Of a stretch of DNA of 64,000 nucleotides, positions 48,105 to 58,253 are shown piece by piece. Under the pieces are notes generated by a model. That model saw only the letters and a list, made by a program, of their open reading frames with translations, did no database searches and was not told the origin of the DNA. Source of the stretch: Texcoconibacillus texcoconensis. GTDB taxonomy: Bacteria; Bacillota; Bacilli; Bacillales; Salisediminibacteriaceae. Both the position numbers and the translations under genes were made by a program. The DNA lies in the NCBI RefSeq assembly GCF_014202575.1, contig NZ_JACHHB010000002.1:336032-400031 (forward strand). The letters are read 5' to 3'. Numbering within the stretch: the first letter of the stretch is position 1; each line of letters opens with the position of its first letter.

Positions 48105-49517
48105 TTAGTTGACTCCTTCTGTTAACGCCTCTTTCGTCTTTCTGCCAAGCAACCAGCCTGCTGGAATCGATAAAAATGTGAGTACAGCTACTAAAATGAA
48201 TCCTTCTTGAATCGCTTGTAAACTCGCCTCTTCGATACTACCATTTGTCAACATGACATGTGCACGGCGCACTTCAAAATAAACAGAAATAAACACAATA
48301 CCAAGTGCTGAACTCATTTGTCGAAATACGTTGTTTATCGCAGAACCTCTTGAGACAAATTTTTCCGGAATCGCATTCATACCAGCTGTCGTTGCCGGTA
48401 TTTGACTAAGTCCCATACCAAGACCTCGCATGGCATTTAAAGCAAAAATCACCCAAAGAGCCGTTTGCATACTAATAAACCCAAATAACAATGTACCAAC
48501 CGTCATAATGACAAGGCCCGATGTTACAACCAATGTGGGGCCTTTACGGTCAAGAATACGCCCTCCGACAGTCATGCCTAAACCAGTGAGTAGCGCAGCT
48601 GGTAAAAAGATGAGACCTGTAACAATCGCATCGTAGCCATATACTGTTTGAATAAGAAGAGGAATTAAAAATATTCCTGCAAACAAACTGACCGAACTGG
48701 TTACTCCTACCCACACACTGACACTATAAGCAGAGACTTTAAAAATCGATAAATCGAGAAGAGGCTGTTCTTTTCGATGTTCAATTTTGATAAAGATATA
48801 AAGGCTGATGCCCCCTATCAAAATAAGGATGATATTCAATGGGTCTTGTAAATGGGCTAGTTCTGATATCCGACCGAGGCTGACTAAAATCGCTCCGACT
48901 CCTATTGTTACTGAGACGAATCCACTTAAGTCAAAACGAAGTTCACCTTCACTCGCTGGTGATTTTAAAACGATGGCTGAAAAAATAATACCTAAAATGC
49001 CAGTAGGGATATTACATAAAAATAGCCATTGCCACGAGCCCATCTCTACAATCGTTCCACCCAGTGTTGGTCCAATCGTCGGTGCCATCATCGCAGCGAT
49101 TCCCCATACACCTGTCGCCAAACCTCGCTCCTCACGAGGGAACACTTCAAATATCAAAGCCATCGACAGCGGCATCATAAAACCGCCACCGATCCCTTGT
49201 AAACCACGAAATGCAATTAACGATGGTAAGTTCCATGAAAATGAGCCAAGAAGTGAACCGATCACAAATAACGATAGACCGCCAATAAACAATTGTTTTT
49301 TCCCGATTTTATCCCCTAGGTACCCGGTTAAGGGCATTGTCACCCCCATCATAACCATAAAAATCGTGATTACCCATCCTGTAGATACAGCATCTGCGTC
49401 GAAAACTTCCATAAAGTGAGGGATGGCGGGGTTAAGCATACTGTTGTTTAAAATAACTGTAAACGTTCCAAATAATACTGAAATGACAACAAGCCACTTA
49501 TGTGGTATTCGTTTCAT
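48105..49517 (-). CDS. MFS multidrug exporter (DHA2/EmrB-QacA type, 14 helices)
   Basis: A 470-residue drug:H+ antiporter-like protein. It has the motif A region GYLGDKIGKKQLFIGG (about 65), motif C-like GPTLGGTIVEMGSWQWLFLCNIPTGI (about 145-170), and fourteen hydrophobic segments. I took ATG at 49517 (MKRIPHKW) with GGAGAAGG upstream; the frame opens 28 codons earlier without membrane-protein likeness. It occupies the place where B. subtilis has tatAy between rex and ydiK, so it is an accessory gene in an otherwise conserved block. Substrate unknown. Confidence 0.92.
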   Translation of the reverse strand: MKRIPHKWLVVISVLFGTFTVILNNSMLNPAIPHFMEVFDADAVSTGWVITIFMVMMGVTMPLTGYLGDKIGKKQLFIGGLSLFVIGSLLGSFSWNLPSLIAFRGLQGIGGGFMMPLSMALIFEVFPREERGLATGVWGIAAMMAPTIGPTLGGTIVEMGSWQWLFLCNIPTGILGIIFSAIVLKSPASEGELRFDLSGFVSVTIGVGAILVSLGRISELAHLQDPLNIILILIGGISLYIFIKIEHRKEQPLLDLSIFKVSAYSVSVWVGVTSSVSLFAGIFLIPLLIQTVYGYDAIVTGLIFLPAALLTGLGMTVGGRILDRKGPTLVVTSGLVIMTVGTLLFGFISMQTALWVIFALNAMRGLGMGLSQIPATTAGMNAIPEKFVSRGSAINNVFRQMSSALGIVFISVYFEVRRAHVMLTNGSIEEASLQAIQEGFILVAVLTFLSIPAGWLLGRKTKEALTEGVN

Positions 49518-49599
49518 GATTCGACCTTCTCCAATCCTTCGTCTATCGAAGTAATGACATCCCCAATATATCACGTCTTCCATTTGTATGCATGGTTCC

Positions 49600-49642
49600 A
49601 TAACGAAAGCTGACCCTTTTCATAAGAGTCAGCCTTCGTTAT
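49600..49642 (-). terminator. Hairpin downstream of rex, probable terminator
   Basis: ATAACGAA-A-GCTGAC pairs with GTCAGC-C-TTCGTTAT twelve bases past the rex stop. It lacks a T run, so efficiency is doubtful. Confidence 0.5.
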
Positions 49643-49653
49643 CTTAATGCGTG

Positions 49654-50289
49654 TTAGAGAGGATAATGACGTAAGAAATAAATGAGAGATTGTAGCTCTA
49701 CAGATAAATCAATATGGTGAATTCTCACATCGTCTGGCACAGACAAACGCGCTGGTGTGAAGTTCAATATCCCTTTGATACCTGCATCACATATTTGATC
49801 GGCAATACTTTGGGCGGCATTTGAAGGAACCGTTAAAATAGCTGCTTCAATACCTTGGCTAATCTTTTCTTTAAATTGATCCAAATGATAAACCGGTACG
49901 TCACTAATCACTTCACCAATTTTGTTTTCATCTACATCAAATGCCATAACGATTTTCGTGTTATTACTTTTTGTAAAATTATAGTTTAGAAATGCGGTTC
50001 CTAAATTACCAACACCAACAAGTGCTACTTTGGTAAGTTCATCGTGATCAAGCGTATCCCGAAAGAAGGAAAGCAAATAATTGACGTTATATCCATATCC
50101 TTTTTTTCCCAACGCCCCAAAATATGAGAAATCACGTCGGATTGTGGCTGAATCAACTTTGATAGCTTCGCTCAATTCAGACGAAGATACGCGGTGCTTG
50201 CCTGATGCATACAAGCTTTCGAGAAAACGATGATATAAAGGCAAACGCTTGGCAGTTGCTTGAGGGATCTTCGTTTGATCAATATCCAT
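49654..50289 (-). CDS. rex: Redox-sensing repressor Rex
   Basis: A 211-residue dimer that senses the NADH/NAD+ ratio and represses fermentation and respiratory genes. The N-terminal winged helix (about 1-80) has [14 protein letters not shown]. The Rossmann domain carries [12 protein letters not shown] (about 91), and the swapped C-terminal helix is near [14 protein letters not shown] follows GGAGGCGAGTT. It is in the B. subtilis place, downstream of moaC on the same strand. Confidence 0.97.
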   Translation of the reverse strand: MDIDQTKIPQATAKRLPLYHRFLESLYASGKHRVSSSELSEAIKVDSATIRRDFSYFGALGKKGYGYNVNYLLSFFRDTLDHDELTKVALVGVGNLGTAFLNYNFTKSNNTKIVMAFDVDENKIGEVISDVPVYHLDQFKEKISQGIEAAILTVPSNAAQSIADQICDAGIKGILNFTPARLSVPDDVRIHHIDLSVELQSLIYFLRHYPL

Positions 50290-50392
50290 AACTCGCCTCC
50301 AAATCTACGCACATGTTTATCTCCCCAAAATAAAGACACACACGTTTTGTTAATCATCCACCACTTCGATTTATGATTGAAGTGGTACCCCT

Positions 50393-50881
50393 TTATGTCG
50401 TTCTTTGAAAGTCCCCACTTTTTCCGCCTGTTTTTTCAACTAAGTAGGTAGGACCTATGATCATCCCTTTATCGATTGCTTTACACATATCATACACAGT
50501 AAGTGCTGTTGCAGATGCTGCTGTTAGCGCCTCCATTTCGACGCCTGTATGACCTTTCGTTTTCACCGTCGCATCGATCTGCAATTCATAGTCTCCCTCT
50601 TGATGTTCGTCCCATTCAAACGTGACATCAACACCTGTTAAATTAAGTGGATGACACATTGGAATCCACTGAGATGTATTTTTCGCTGCCATAACACCAG
50701 CAACTTGCGCAACACTAAGTACGTCTCCCTTACCGATTTTCCCCTCTTGTACACGCTCATAAATTTCCTTATTCACACGAATACTTGAGTGAGCAACGGC
50801 TGTACGTGTGGACGTTTGCTTGTCCGACACATCAACCATCTTCGCCCGCCCTTGATCATTAAAATGGGTAAACGATGCCAC
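50393..50881 (-). CDS. moaC: Cyclic pyranopterin monophosphate synthase MoaC
   Basis: Second step of molybdenum cofactor synthesis. It has 162 residues, with PMCHPL (about 75) and [13 protein letters not shown] (about 113), which form the active site, and [10 protein letters not shown] near 135. The start is GTG at 50881 (AAGGGAGAG four bases upstream). It is next to rex and ydiF as in B. subtilis. A CCACTTC/GAAGTGG hairpin at 50361-50385 lies between moaC and rex, but without a T run. Confidence 0.97.
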   Translation of the reverse strand: MASFTHFNDQGRAKMVDVSDKQTSTRTAVAHSSIRVNKEIYERVQEGKIGKGDVLSVAQVAGVMAAKNTSQWIPMCHPLNLTGVDVTFEWDEHQEGDYELQIDATVKTKGHTGVEMEALTAASATALTVYDMCKAIDKGMIIGPTYLVEKTGGKSGDFQRTT

Positions 50882-51043
50882 AAATCTCTCTCCCTTCTTC
50901 TCTAATTTTTATTGTACAACACCTTTTACAAAATTGTCATGCATCTTTATCAATAGATGAAAAGTTGCTAGGTTTCGACATTGTCATGTACACTTTATTA
51001 AGGACAATGATAATGATGAACGTCAAAATGTGAAGGTGAAAAT

Positions 51044-52999
51044 ATGATCTTATTACAATGCGTACAGTTAAATAAATCGTTCGGTGTTGAACCCATTTTA
51101 TCGAATGTGAAATTAGAAGTCCAAACAGGTGAACGAACTGCACTCGTCGGACGTAATGGTACAGGAAAATCAACACTTTTAAAAATCATCACAGGAGAAC
51201 TCCCTTATGATTCAGGTGAAATCATCAAACCGAAAGACGTCACAATTGGTTACTTATCACAAAATACAGGCCTTGAATCAACAAAGTCAATTTGGGACGA
51301 GATGATGAGTGTATTTTCACACCTTCGTAAAATGGAGTCGGACTTAAGAAATATGGAAAAGAAAATGAGCGATCCGCAATCATTTGAAAGCAACGAAGCT
51401 TACGAAAAGCTACTTGCTGATTATGATCAACTTCAAGTTCGTTTCAATGATGAAGGTGGATACCAATATGAAGCTGATATCCGCAGCGTGTTATCTGGTC
51501 TTCATTTCGATGATCGTGATTACGATACCCCCATCAATACATTAAGTGGTGGACAAAAAACCCGCCTTGCACTCGGGAAACTGCTTTTAACAAAACCTGA
51601 CCTACTGATTCTCGACGAGCCCACCAACCACTTAGACATTGAAACACTCACTTGGTTGGAGAATTATTTAAACAATTACAGTGGAGCGATCTTACTCGTC
51701 TCTCACGACCGCTATTTTCTCGATAAAATTGTCGACAACGTTTATGAGCTTTCACGAACAAAAACGACAAAGTTCACGGGAAACTATTCAACATACCTTG
51801 AAAAGAAAGCAAAACAATACGAGCAAGAAATGAAGCGTTTTGAAAAACATCAAGAGGAAGTCAAACGTTTAGAAGATTTCGTACAAAAAAACATTGCACG
51901 TGCATCAACGAGTAAACGTGCCCAAAGTCGACGCAAACAATTAGAAAAAATGGAGACGATCGATCGCCCTGAAGGTGATCTCGCTTCAGCAAAATTCCAA
52001 TTTGATATTAAAAAACAAAGTGGAAACGACGTACTTTCTATCGAAAAGGCAGCACTCGGTTACGGTGATGAAACAATTCTCCAAGACGTGAACTTACACC
52101 TCAACCGTGGGGAAAGTGTCGCTTTGATTGGACCGAATGGAATCGGAAAAACTTCTCTTCTTAAAGCGATCAATGGAAACCTTTCCTTGAAAGAAGGGAA
52201 CATTCGTTACGGAAGCAATGTCACAATCGGTTATTACGACCAAGAACAGACGAACCTCCGCTCAAATAAAGATGTGCTTCATGAATTATGGGATGATTAT
52301 CCACTCACACCTGAAAAGGATATCCGCACGGTCCTCGGTAACTTCTTGTTTAGCGGAGAAGATGTATTAAAATCGGTCCAAGACTTAAGTGGCGGTGAAA
52401 AGGCACGCCTTGCGCTTGCAAAACTGATGATGAAAAAAGCGAATTTGTTAATTTTGGACGAGCCGACCAACCATTTAGACTTGGATAGTAAAGAGGTACT
52501 CGAATCCGCACTAATCGAATACCCTGGGACGATTTTATTCGTTTCTCACGACCGTTACTTCATTAATCGCATGGCCTCACGCATCGCTGAAGTTTCTCCA
52601 CAAGGAATTGATGATTATTTAGGCGATTACGATTATTATGTCGCAAAAAAGTGGGAAAATGCGGAACGTGAAAGATTGAAGTTAGAAGAAGAAATGGGAC
52701 ATGAAGCGAAAGGAAATAGCAAAAAGAAACCTCACGAACAAGATGCTAAACAAGCGTTTGAACAAGACAAAGCAGCAAAACGTAAAGAACGTCAGCGCAA
52801 ACGAAAGATTGAAGATTTAGAGGCCAATATCGAGGAAAAGGAAACGCATATCTCTGAATTAGAAAATCAATTACTCGACCCTGACGTTTATCAAGACCAT
52901 GAACGTGCCGCTTCTGTTAACGAACAATTAGAGAAACTACGTCATGAAGTAGATGACCTTTTTATCGAATGGGAGCAATTACAAACTGAAGATGAATAA
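51044..52999 (+). CDS. ydiF: ABC-F family ATPase (YdiF/Uup-like)
   Basis: A soluble protein with two ABC domains and no membrane part (651 residues). Walker A motifs are GRNGTGKST (about 37) and GPNGIGKTS (about 362), and both signatures (LSGGQKTR, LSGGEKAR) and both DEPTNHLD boxes are intact. A charged linker lies between the domains, and the C-terminal coiled coil (about 560-645, rich in K/E) is as in Uup. ABC-F proteins act on ribosomes. Synteny with moaC and tsaD supports YdiF rather than an antibiotic-resistance member. ATG start. Confidence 0.95.
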   Translation: MILLQCVQLNKSFGVEPILSNVKLEVQTGERTALVGRNGTGKSTLLKIITGELPYDSGEIIKPKDVTIGYLSQNTGLESTKSIWDEMMSVFSHLRKMESDLRNMEKKMSDPQSFESNEAYEKLLADYDQLQVRFNDEGGYQYEADIRSVLSGLHFDDRDYDTPINTLSGGQKTRLALGKLLLTKPDLLILDEPTNHLDIETLTWLENYLNNYSGAILLVSHDRYFLDKIVDNVYELSRTKTTKFTGNYSTYLEKKAKQYEQEMKRFEKHQEEVKRLEDFVQKNIARASTSKRAQSRRKQLEKMETIDRPEGDLASAKFQFDIKKQSGNDVLSIEKAALGYGDETILQDVNLHLNRGESVALIGPNGIGKTSLLKAINGNLSLKEGNIRYGSNVTIGYYDQEQTNLRSNKDVLHELWDDYPLTPEKDIRTVLGNFLFSGEDVLKSVQDLSGGEKARLALAKLMMKKANLLILDEPTNHLDLDSKEVLESALIEYPGTILFVSHDRYFINRMASRIAEVSPQGIDDYLGDYDYYVAKKWENAERERLKLEEEMGHEAKGNSKKKPHEQDAKQAFEQDKAAKRKERQRKRKIEDLEANIEEKETHISELENQLLDPDVYQDHERAASVNEQLEKLRHEVDDLFIEWEQLQTEDE

Positions 53000-53009
53000 T
53001 CAAAAGCAC

Positions 53010-53056
53010 AAAAACACAACCTTCCGACCGTCTCGGTTTAGGAGGTTGTGTTTTTT
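53010..53056 (+). terminator. Bidirectional terminator between ydiF and the membrane protein gene
   Basis: AAAACACAACCT pairs with AGGTTGTGTTTT; inner CCGA/TCGG pairs too. T runs on both strands. It overlaps the last codons of the gene at 53038. Confidence 0.85.
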
Positions 53057-55302
53057 ATTACACCCGTTTCCTCAATGTCCACGCGTAACTTCCAAACATA
53101 ATGAACATTTAAAGTGATAAACATTGAAGTCGATGCTGCGACAACCCCTGAATCGTTCAAAAAAAGCAAGGCAATCGATGCAACAATCGCTGCCTGAATC
53201 ATTCTCGTTTGTAAATGGTCATTTTTTTGTTTCCTTTGCTTCCATACCGACCAACCAATCAAGACGTATGTTGTCACAAACAACTGCGTCCAATGCGAAT
53301 ATTGAAAGATCCTGACATTTACAGCTAACTTCCGTTTGATAATATCAAAGATTGACGCAAAATCACCGGAAAACAATCGATGAAAAGCTTCAGATACGTG
53401 TGTAGACGAAGACGTCATCGTATTCAACAAGTATAAAAGAAAGAACGCACCTATAAATAAGACGCTAGATACAATCAACAGTTGCGGTTTCTTATCCCGA
53501 TTTGTAAACCTGTATAAAATGTACGTACTCATGACAGCCGCCGACAACGAAGCACCCGCATTTGCACCGAACGGACTTGCCGCTAATAAAATGACTTGAG
53601 TTGTCAAAGTCACACCAACAATCAACGTTTTGCTAAGCTTCGCACCTTCCCTTTGAAGAATCGGGAACAGCATAAACCAACCGCTCACAATAAACACACC
53701 TGCTAACTCATTTCCAATCCCGTAATACCTCGCCCCGATAATCGGATCATAACCGAGAAACGATTGCCTGATGAGTACGCCACCAATAAGCAGATCGATC
53801 GTTAAGGCAAGAAAAGATAAAAAGCAAACAGAGATGACCGGGTGTTTCGTAAACGTGACAACAAGCCACGATGTAAGTAAACTGACGAGAAGAATCAAGA
53901 TAAAATACACCATCATTGAAACATGACTCACAATCGGTCCTGTGACTAAAAACCAAAACGGCGAACTCGAAGCAGCTGCAAGCATATATGTCATTAACCT
54001 TTGCCAAAATATCGAGCGCGGTCGAAGCCACATCAAAATGCGTACAGCAATTAAACTCACAACAAGCACGCTAATATAGAGCGATAACACACTCCCTCTC
54101 TCTTTAAAAACAGTAAACATATGCTCACGATCTTCTTTCATCACTTCATAATTAATGGTTGATACAGCTTCAGTCGATAACGGTTTTCCCGTGACCATCT
54201 CTGGAGGTGCTACATCATACCAATCATAAAGCGTCGCTGCAATATCACGATTACTAACAAGATCATCTCGCCTGGTCGTCGACGAATAAATGGACAATAC
54301 CTCGTCACGCGCCTCCCCCCAATACCAAAGAGGCGCCAACTGCTCACCATTTTGATAAGCCTCCCCATGCATCATCGGAGACAAAAAAAGCACCCGTAAA
54401 TGATCGGTATCAATCAATCTTGATAATATCGAAACAAGACGTTCCTCTTCATCCACAAGCCGCTGTTCAAAGTGTGAATCATTCATATCCGCCTTTTGTT
54501 CAAACAAACGATGAAAATCTCCCCATTCTATAACGTACAGTCCATCCGTACCCTCATCATTGGCTTGTGAGATTTGCTCATTTAACCATTCCATCACAAG
54601 ATCTTCATTCATTTGTTGACCAAATGAAGCATGGACAGCATCATTGTCCACAGTCCCGTCGAAAGAACCTTCCGCTTCACCATTCTTATCCACAATAAAT
54701 AAAGACCCATAACGGATCTCTTCCTCACTCGTATCACTATGACCTGTCACTGCCGTGTTTACGCCTGATGTTTGCAGACGCTCCCCTAGTTCACCCACAG
54801 GTGCCCGATAGTTCGTTGCGGCATTTTTACCCATTAATGCATCGATATGTGGATGAATGAGGGGCTTGGTAGGCGAACGACCTGTCCATTGCTGATAAAC
54901 GTGAGATGCTCGTTGATTTTCGATCAGCTCATCTTGTTGAAAACCATTCCACCCTTTGACACCGACAGCTAAACTTCCCGAGCTTAACGAGACCATACTA
55001 TTTAAATAAGAATATTCCCCATCAGGGCGCGTGTTAACCGCTACCGTCCCGCCCTTTTGCCAAATTGAATCGCTCTTTTCCTGACTCACTAAAGCATCTA
55101 ACTCTTGAAACGAAAAACTAGGAACGAGAAAAAGAACCGTTTGTATCGTGTCATTATCCACATCTTCTTCTCCATTTGCAAAAGCATTCAGTGGATGAAA
55201 CATAGAAAGAACCACAATTGTTAATAATAAATAGACAATGAAGATATATTTTGCACTTGATTTCAAGCCTCTTGTTGATAAATAGGTAAAATTTTCTGAC
55301 AT
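53038..55302 (-). CDS. Large membrane protein with an extracellular alkaline-phosphatase-like domain
   Basis: A protein of about 754 residues. One N-terminal membrane helix is followed by an outside domain (about 45-400) that begins VLFLVPSFSFQELDALV and contains YVIEWGDFHRLFEQ and RVLFLSPMMHGEAY, an arrangement like AlkP-superfamily hydrolases but without a metal set I could complete. After it come ten or more helices, with the striking loop GARYYGIGNELAGVF (about 515), and SPFGANAGASLSA (about 570). The loop G-A-R-Y-Y-G-I-G-N-E is conserved in like proteins of Firmicutes and Actinobacteria as far as I recall. Function unknown, perhaps envelope polymer work. The start is uncertain (ATG 55302 or GTG 55329). 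It is not in the B. subtilis block. Confidence 0.8.
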   Translation of the reverse strand: MSENFTYLSTRGLKSSAKYIFIVYLLLTIVVLSMFHPLNAFANGEEDVDNDTIQTVLFLVPSFSFQELDALVSQEKSDSIWQKGGTVAVNTRPDGEYSYLNSMVSLSSGSLAVGVKGWNGFQQDELIENQRASHVYQQWTGRSPTKPLIHPHIDALMGKNAATNYRAPVGELGERLQTSGVNTAVTGHSDTSEEEIRYGSLFIVDKNGEAEGSFDGTVDNDAVHASFGQQMNEDLVMEWLNEQISQANDEGTDGLYVIEWGDFHRLFEQKADMNDSHFEQRLVDEEERLVSILSRLIDTDHLRVLFLSPMMHGEAYQNGEQLAPLWYWGEARDEVLSIYSSTTRRDDLVSNRDIAATLYDWYDVAPPEMVTGKPLSTEAVSTINYEVMKEDREHMFTVFKERGSVLSLYISVLVVSLIAVRILMWLRPRSIFWQRLMTYMLAAASSSPFWFLVTGPIVSHVSMMVYFILILLVSLLTSWLVVTFTKHPVISVCFLSFLALTIDLLIGGVLIRQSFLGYDPIIGARYYGIGNELAGVFIVSGWFMLFPILQREGAKLSKTLIVGVTLTTQVILLAASPFGANAGASLSAAVMSTYILYRFTNRDKKPQLLIVSSVLFIGAFFLLYLLNTMTSSSTHVSEAFHRLFSGDFASIFDIIKRKLAVNVRIFQYSHWTQLFVTTYVLIGWSVWKQRKQKNDHLQTRMIQAAIVASIALLFLNDSGVVAASTSMFITLNVHYVWKLRVDIEETGVIKNTTS

Positions 55303-55457
55303 ATCCACACTATCCACACCTTTATCCACATAAAAAAGCGATAATTCCGTGGTTTATGAAGGTTATTCACAAAAACCCCGAGTTATCCACAATTTTATTG
55401 TTAACAACTTTTAGTCCATGAAATTAGCATTTACATGATTTATCCCCATTATCCACA
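55301..55457. promoter_or_regulatory. Cluster of DnaA boxes
   Basis: Within 157 bp, all on the plus strand, are three perfect TTATCCACA boxes (55322, 55383, 55449) and one TTATTCACA (55363). Near matches are ATATCCACA (55301), CTATCCACA (55310) and TTATCCCCA (55440). In B. subtilis a DnaA-box cluster is known in the same gcp(tsaD)-ydiF interval, where it titrates DnaA and restrains initiation. From 55458 to 55593 I see no further gene. Confidence 0.85.
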
Positions 55458-55593
55458 GATTCTGAATAAAAATTGTGCACAAGAACAAGAATTCCCCTTT
55501 TTCGACTTTTCTTTCGACAAATGATAAAAAAATCTGCTTTTCTGTTGTTGATATCTCCTTAACAACAAAAAAACAGATCTGCACGTTTATCGA

Positions 55594-56619
55594 TTACCTT
55601 AGTGGAAAGCTAGCTCTTGCGTTTAAGTCCATTTCTGATGTTTCTCCACGCATAAATTGGAATGTGCCCGCTGCTGCGATCATTGCAGCATTATCTGTAC
55701 ATAAAGAAAGAGGTGGAATGATCAGAGAATAGTCCTCTTCCTCACAAGCTGTGGACAATCGCTCTCTTAAACCTTTATTCGCTGCTACACCGCCTGCGAG
55801 ACAAATTTGTTGTACACCATAATCACGAGCAGCCTTCATTGTTTTACCGACGAGTACATCGATCACACTTTCTTGAAAACTGGCAGCAAGTGTACTCGCT
55901 TCGATTTCTTCTCCACGCTGTTTTGCATTGTGTAATGTGTTAATAACTGCTGATTTTAAGCCGCTAAAACTAAAATCATAGCTATCTGGCTCTAACCATG
56001 CCCGTGGCAAATCAATCGATGGTTCACCTTCATGGGCTAACTGATCAATCGCTGGCCCACCTGGATAAGGAAGTCCGATGGTGCGTGCAACTTTATCATA
56101 CGCTTCACCGACTGCGTCATCTCTTGTTTCACCAATCACCTTAAACGACCCGTGCTCATCCATCACAACAAGCTCTGTGTGCCCTCCTGAAACAACGAGA
56201 GATAACATTGGAAACTTTAATGTATCAACGAGGTGGTTGGCATAAATATGCCCTGCAATGTGATGAACACCGATTAATGGCAAATTGTTCGCAAATGCAA
56301 GTGCCTTCGCTGCATGAACACCGACAAGCAATGAACCGACCAACCCTGGCCCTTCCGTCACAGCGACAGCATCAAGGTCTCCGAGCGTGACTTCCGCTTC
56401 CGTTAACGCCTCTTCGATAATGAGCGTCACTTGCTCAACATGATGACGCGAAGCAACTTCAGGGACGACACCCCCAAACCGTTTATGGCTTTCTATTTGT
56501 GAGGCAATCACGTTACATAATACGTCACGTCCATTTTTCACAACAGCGACAGAGGTTTCATCACAACTCGTCTCTATTCCTAACACATAGATATCTTTTT
56601 CTTTAAATCCTTCATTCAT
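55594..56619 (-). CDS. tsaD: tRNA N6-threonylcarbamoyladenosine transferase TsaD
   Basis: Transfers the threonylcarbamoyl group to A37 of ANN-reading tRNAs, working with TsaB and TsaE. It has 341 residues. The family start [15 protein letters not shown] and the metal-binding HHIAGH (about 112) are present, as are VSGGHTEL (about 135) and [14 protein letters not shown] (about 275). The rimI stop overlaps this start as ATGA, which fixes ATG at 56619. Last gene of thiL-tsaE-tsaB-rimI-tsaD, just before the DnaA-box cluster. Confidence 0.97.
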   Translation of the reverse strand: MNEGFKEKDIYVLGIETSCDETSVAVVKNGRDVLCNVIASQIESHKRFGGVVPEVASRHHVEQVTLIIEEALTEAEVTLGDLDAVAVTEGPGLVGSLLVGVHAAKALAFANNLPLIGVHHIAGHIYANHLVDTLKFPMLSLVVSGGHTELVVMDEHGSFKVIGETRDDAVGEAYDKVARTIGLPYPGGPAIDQLAHEGEPSIDLPRAWLEPDSYDFSFSGLKSAVINTLHNAKQRGEEIEASTLAASFQESVIDVLVGKTMKAARDYGVQQICLAGGVAANKGLRERLSTACEEEDYSLIIPPLSLCTDNAAMIAAAGTFQFMRGETSEMDLNARASFPLR

Positions 56620-57068
56620 CTTAACATCACCCACATGACTAATGCGTCCTCCTGATTATCGGTATAATAGTTCTTTCGTATACCACCTGTTTGAAAACCA
56701 AAGTTTTGATACATCGCTTGCGCCCCGAGGTTCGAGACACGAACTTCCAAAGAAAGTCGTTCCGCTCCCTTATTTCGGGCAAGTTGCAACGCTTCCTTTA
56801 AGAGTCTTTGTCCATAACCTTGTCTTCGATAATGAGAAAGAATCGCGATATTGGTAATATGAGCTTCGTCAATAATCACCCATAACCCACAATAACCGAT
56901 CACCCTTCCGTCACATTCAACGACTAAGTAATGCGCAAACTTGTTAATATGTAGTTCATTTAAAAAAGCGTTTTTACTCCAAGGTTTTTGAAAGCTTTCA
57001 TGTTCTACAAGAAGGACGTCTTCAAGGTCACTTTCTTCCATCATACGAATACGAACATCTTCTGCCAT
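56616..57068 (-). CDS. rimI: Ribosomal protein S18-alanine N-acetyltransferase RimI
   Basis: A 150-residue GNAT acetyltransferase with acetyl-CoA loop [14 protein letters not shown] (about 75) and the RimI end [12 protein letters not shown] at 57068 ([10 protein letters not shown]) follows the tsaB stop by five bases with GGTGAAGG upstream; the longer frame to 57113 would overlap tsaB. Coupled to tsaD by ATGA. Confidence 0.95.
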   Translation of the reverse strand: MAEDVRIRMMEESDLEDVLLVEHESFQKPWSKNAFLNELHINKFAHYLVVECDGRVIGYCGLWVIIDEAHITNIAILSHYRRQGYGQRLLKEALQLARNKGAERLSLEVRVSNLGAQAMYQNFGFQTGGIRKNYYTDNQEDALVMWVMLR

Positions 57069-57073
57069 AGCCT

Positions 57074-57784
57074 TCACCGCTTTTCTTCCTCCCGTCCGTT
57101 TTGCTCCATCCATTTCGCCTCAGCTTCAGCCAAACGTAAATATTGTGGAGTGAGTGCATGCACATTTTCAAGAGGTGTTTTCTCTATTCCAAGCTCCGCA
57201 AGTTGGGCTGGCTTTAATAACCGGTCTGCAGGTTTAGCTAAAACTGCTTGTTCACCCATGATTTCTTCAATCACTTCAACATGCTTATCCCACTCATTAC
57301 CGAGAAATAGAACAGGTTTCTGATACGACTTTAATTTTTCCAACCAAGCACGATGATCAGTCAGCCCATCTTCAATCACGTTTTCAACGCTTCCTGTGCC
57401 CCCTTGATATAACCCTGTAAACACTTGCCCGCGTCGTGCATCAATAAACGGTGCGATGAGCCCTTGAAAATACCGCCCGTTTTGCGCAAGGGCTTCAAGG
57501 CTCGATACACCAACAACAGGAATATTCAGCGACCAAGCGAGTGTTTTTGCTGTTGTAACAGCAATACGAACCCCTGTGTAAGAACCAGGTCCATGTGATA
57601 CGACGATTCGATCTAAATCCGCTGGCTTTATGTCCACATCACGTAACAACTGCTCGACAGCTGGCATTAAACGTAAGGCGTGATTCTTTTTGATATTCGT
57701 CATTTTTTCCCCTACTGGTTGTCCCTCTTTTATAACAGAGACACCGAGGACATATGTCGACGTGTCGATCGCTAAAACATTCAT
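57074..57784 (-). CDS. tsaB: tRNA threonylcarbamoyladenosine synthesis protein TsaB
   Basis: A 236-residue inactive homologue of TsaD that forms the core of the t6A complex. It starts NVLAIDTSTYVLGVSVI and has SHGPGSYTGVRIA (about 66), both typical. It overlaps tsaE by four bases (ATGA) and leads straight into rimI. Length and order match Bacillus. Confidence 0.96.
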   Translation of the reverse strand: MNVLAIDTSTYVLGVSVIKEGQPVGEKMTNIKKNHALRLMPAVEQLLRDVDIKPADLDRIVVSHGPGSYTGVRIAVTTAKTLAWSLNIPVVGVSSLEALAQNGRYFQGLIAPFIDARRGQVFTGLYQGGTGSVENVIEDGLTDHRAWLEKLKSYQKPVLFLGNEWDKHVEVIEEIMGEQAVLAKPADRLLKPAQLAELGIEKTPLENVHALTPQYLRLAEAEAKWMEQNGREEEKR

Positions 57785-58239
57785 TTTTTCTCAAGCTCCT
57801 TACATAATTCAATGTATCTATCGCCCCGTGGCATCAATATAAACGACCGTTCATGTTCGCTTCGATACGCAACCTGAATGTCCAGGCGCTCTTCGGGAAG
57901 TTGCTCTGTAATACGAGTTGGCCATTCAATCACCGATACACCATCACCTTCAAAATATTCTTCTAACCCTAACTCCTCTGATTCATCGTCAAGACGGTAT
58001 ACATCCATATGATATAGAGGTATATCACCTTGATATTCCTTAATAATCGTAAATGTCGGGCTATTGACGACTTGGTTGATACCGAGCCCTTTGGCAATGC
58101 CTTTTGTAAATGTCGTCTTTCCCGCTCCTAAATCTCCTTCAAGCGTTAATACATCGCCTGGTTTCAATTTTGAAGCGATTTGATGGGCGAGTTCCCAAGT
58201 TTCGCTTTCATTTTCTGTCTTATGTTCAAACGTTTCCAT
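57781..58239 (-). CDS. tsaE: tRNA threonylcarbamoyladenosine synthesis ATPase TsaE
   Basis: A small P-loop ATPase of 152 residues with Walker A GDLGAGKTTFTKGIAKGL (about 36), the NSPTFTIIKEY switch region and HMDVYRL. It drives the TsaB-TsaD cycle. I took ATG at 58239, ten bases after GAGGAG; the frame reaches 58257 and would overlap thiL by four bases if TTG were used. Confidence 0.96.
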   Translation of the reverse strand: METFEHKTENESETWELAHQIASKLKPGDVLTLEGDLGAGKTTFTKGIAKGLGINQVVNSPTFTIIKEYQGDIPLYHMDVYRLDDESEELGLEEYFEGDGVSVIEWPTRITEQLPEERLDIQVAYRSEHERSFILMPRGDRYIELCKELEKK

Positions 58240-58253
58240 TTCTATTGCACTCC

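Noticed and set aside
48808..49419. 203-codon open frame opposite the MFS gene
   Set aside because: Antisense shadow; proline-rich nonsense product inside a certain gene.
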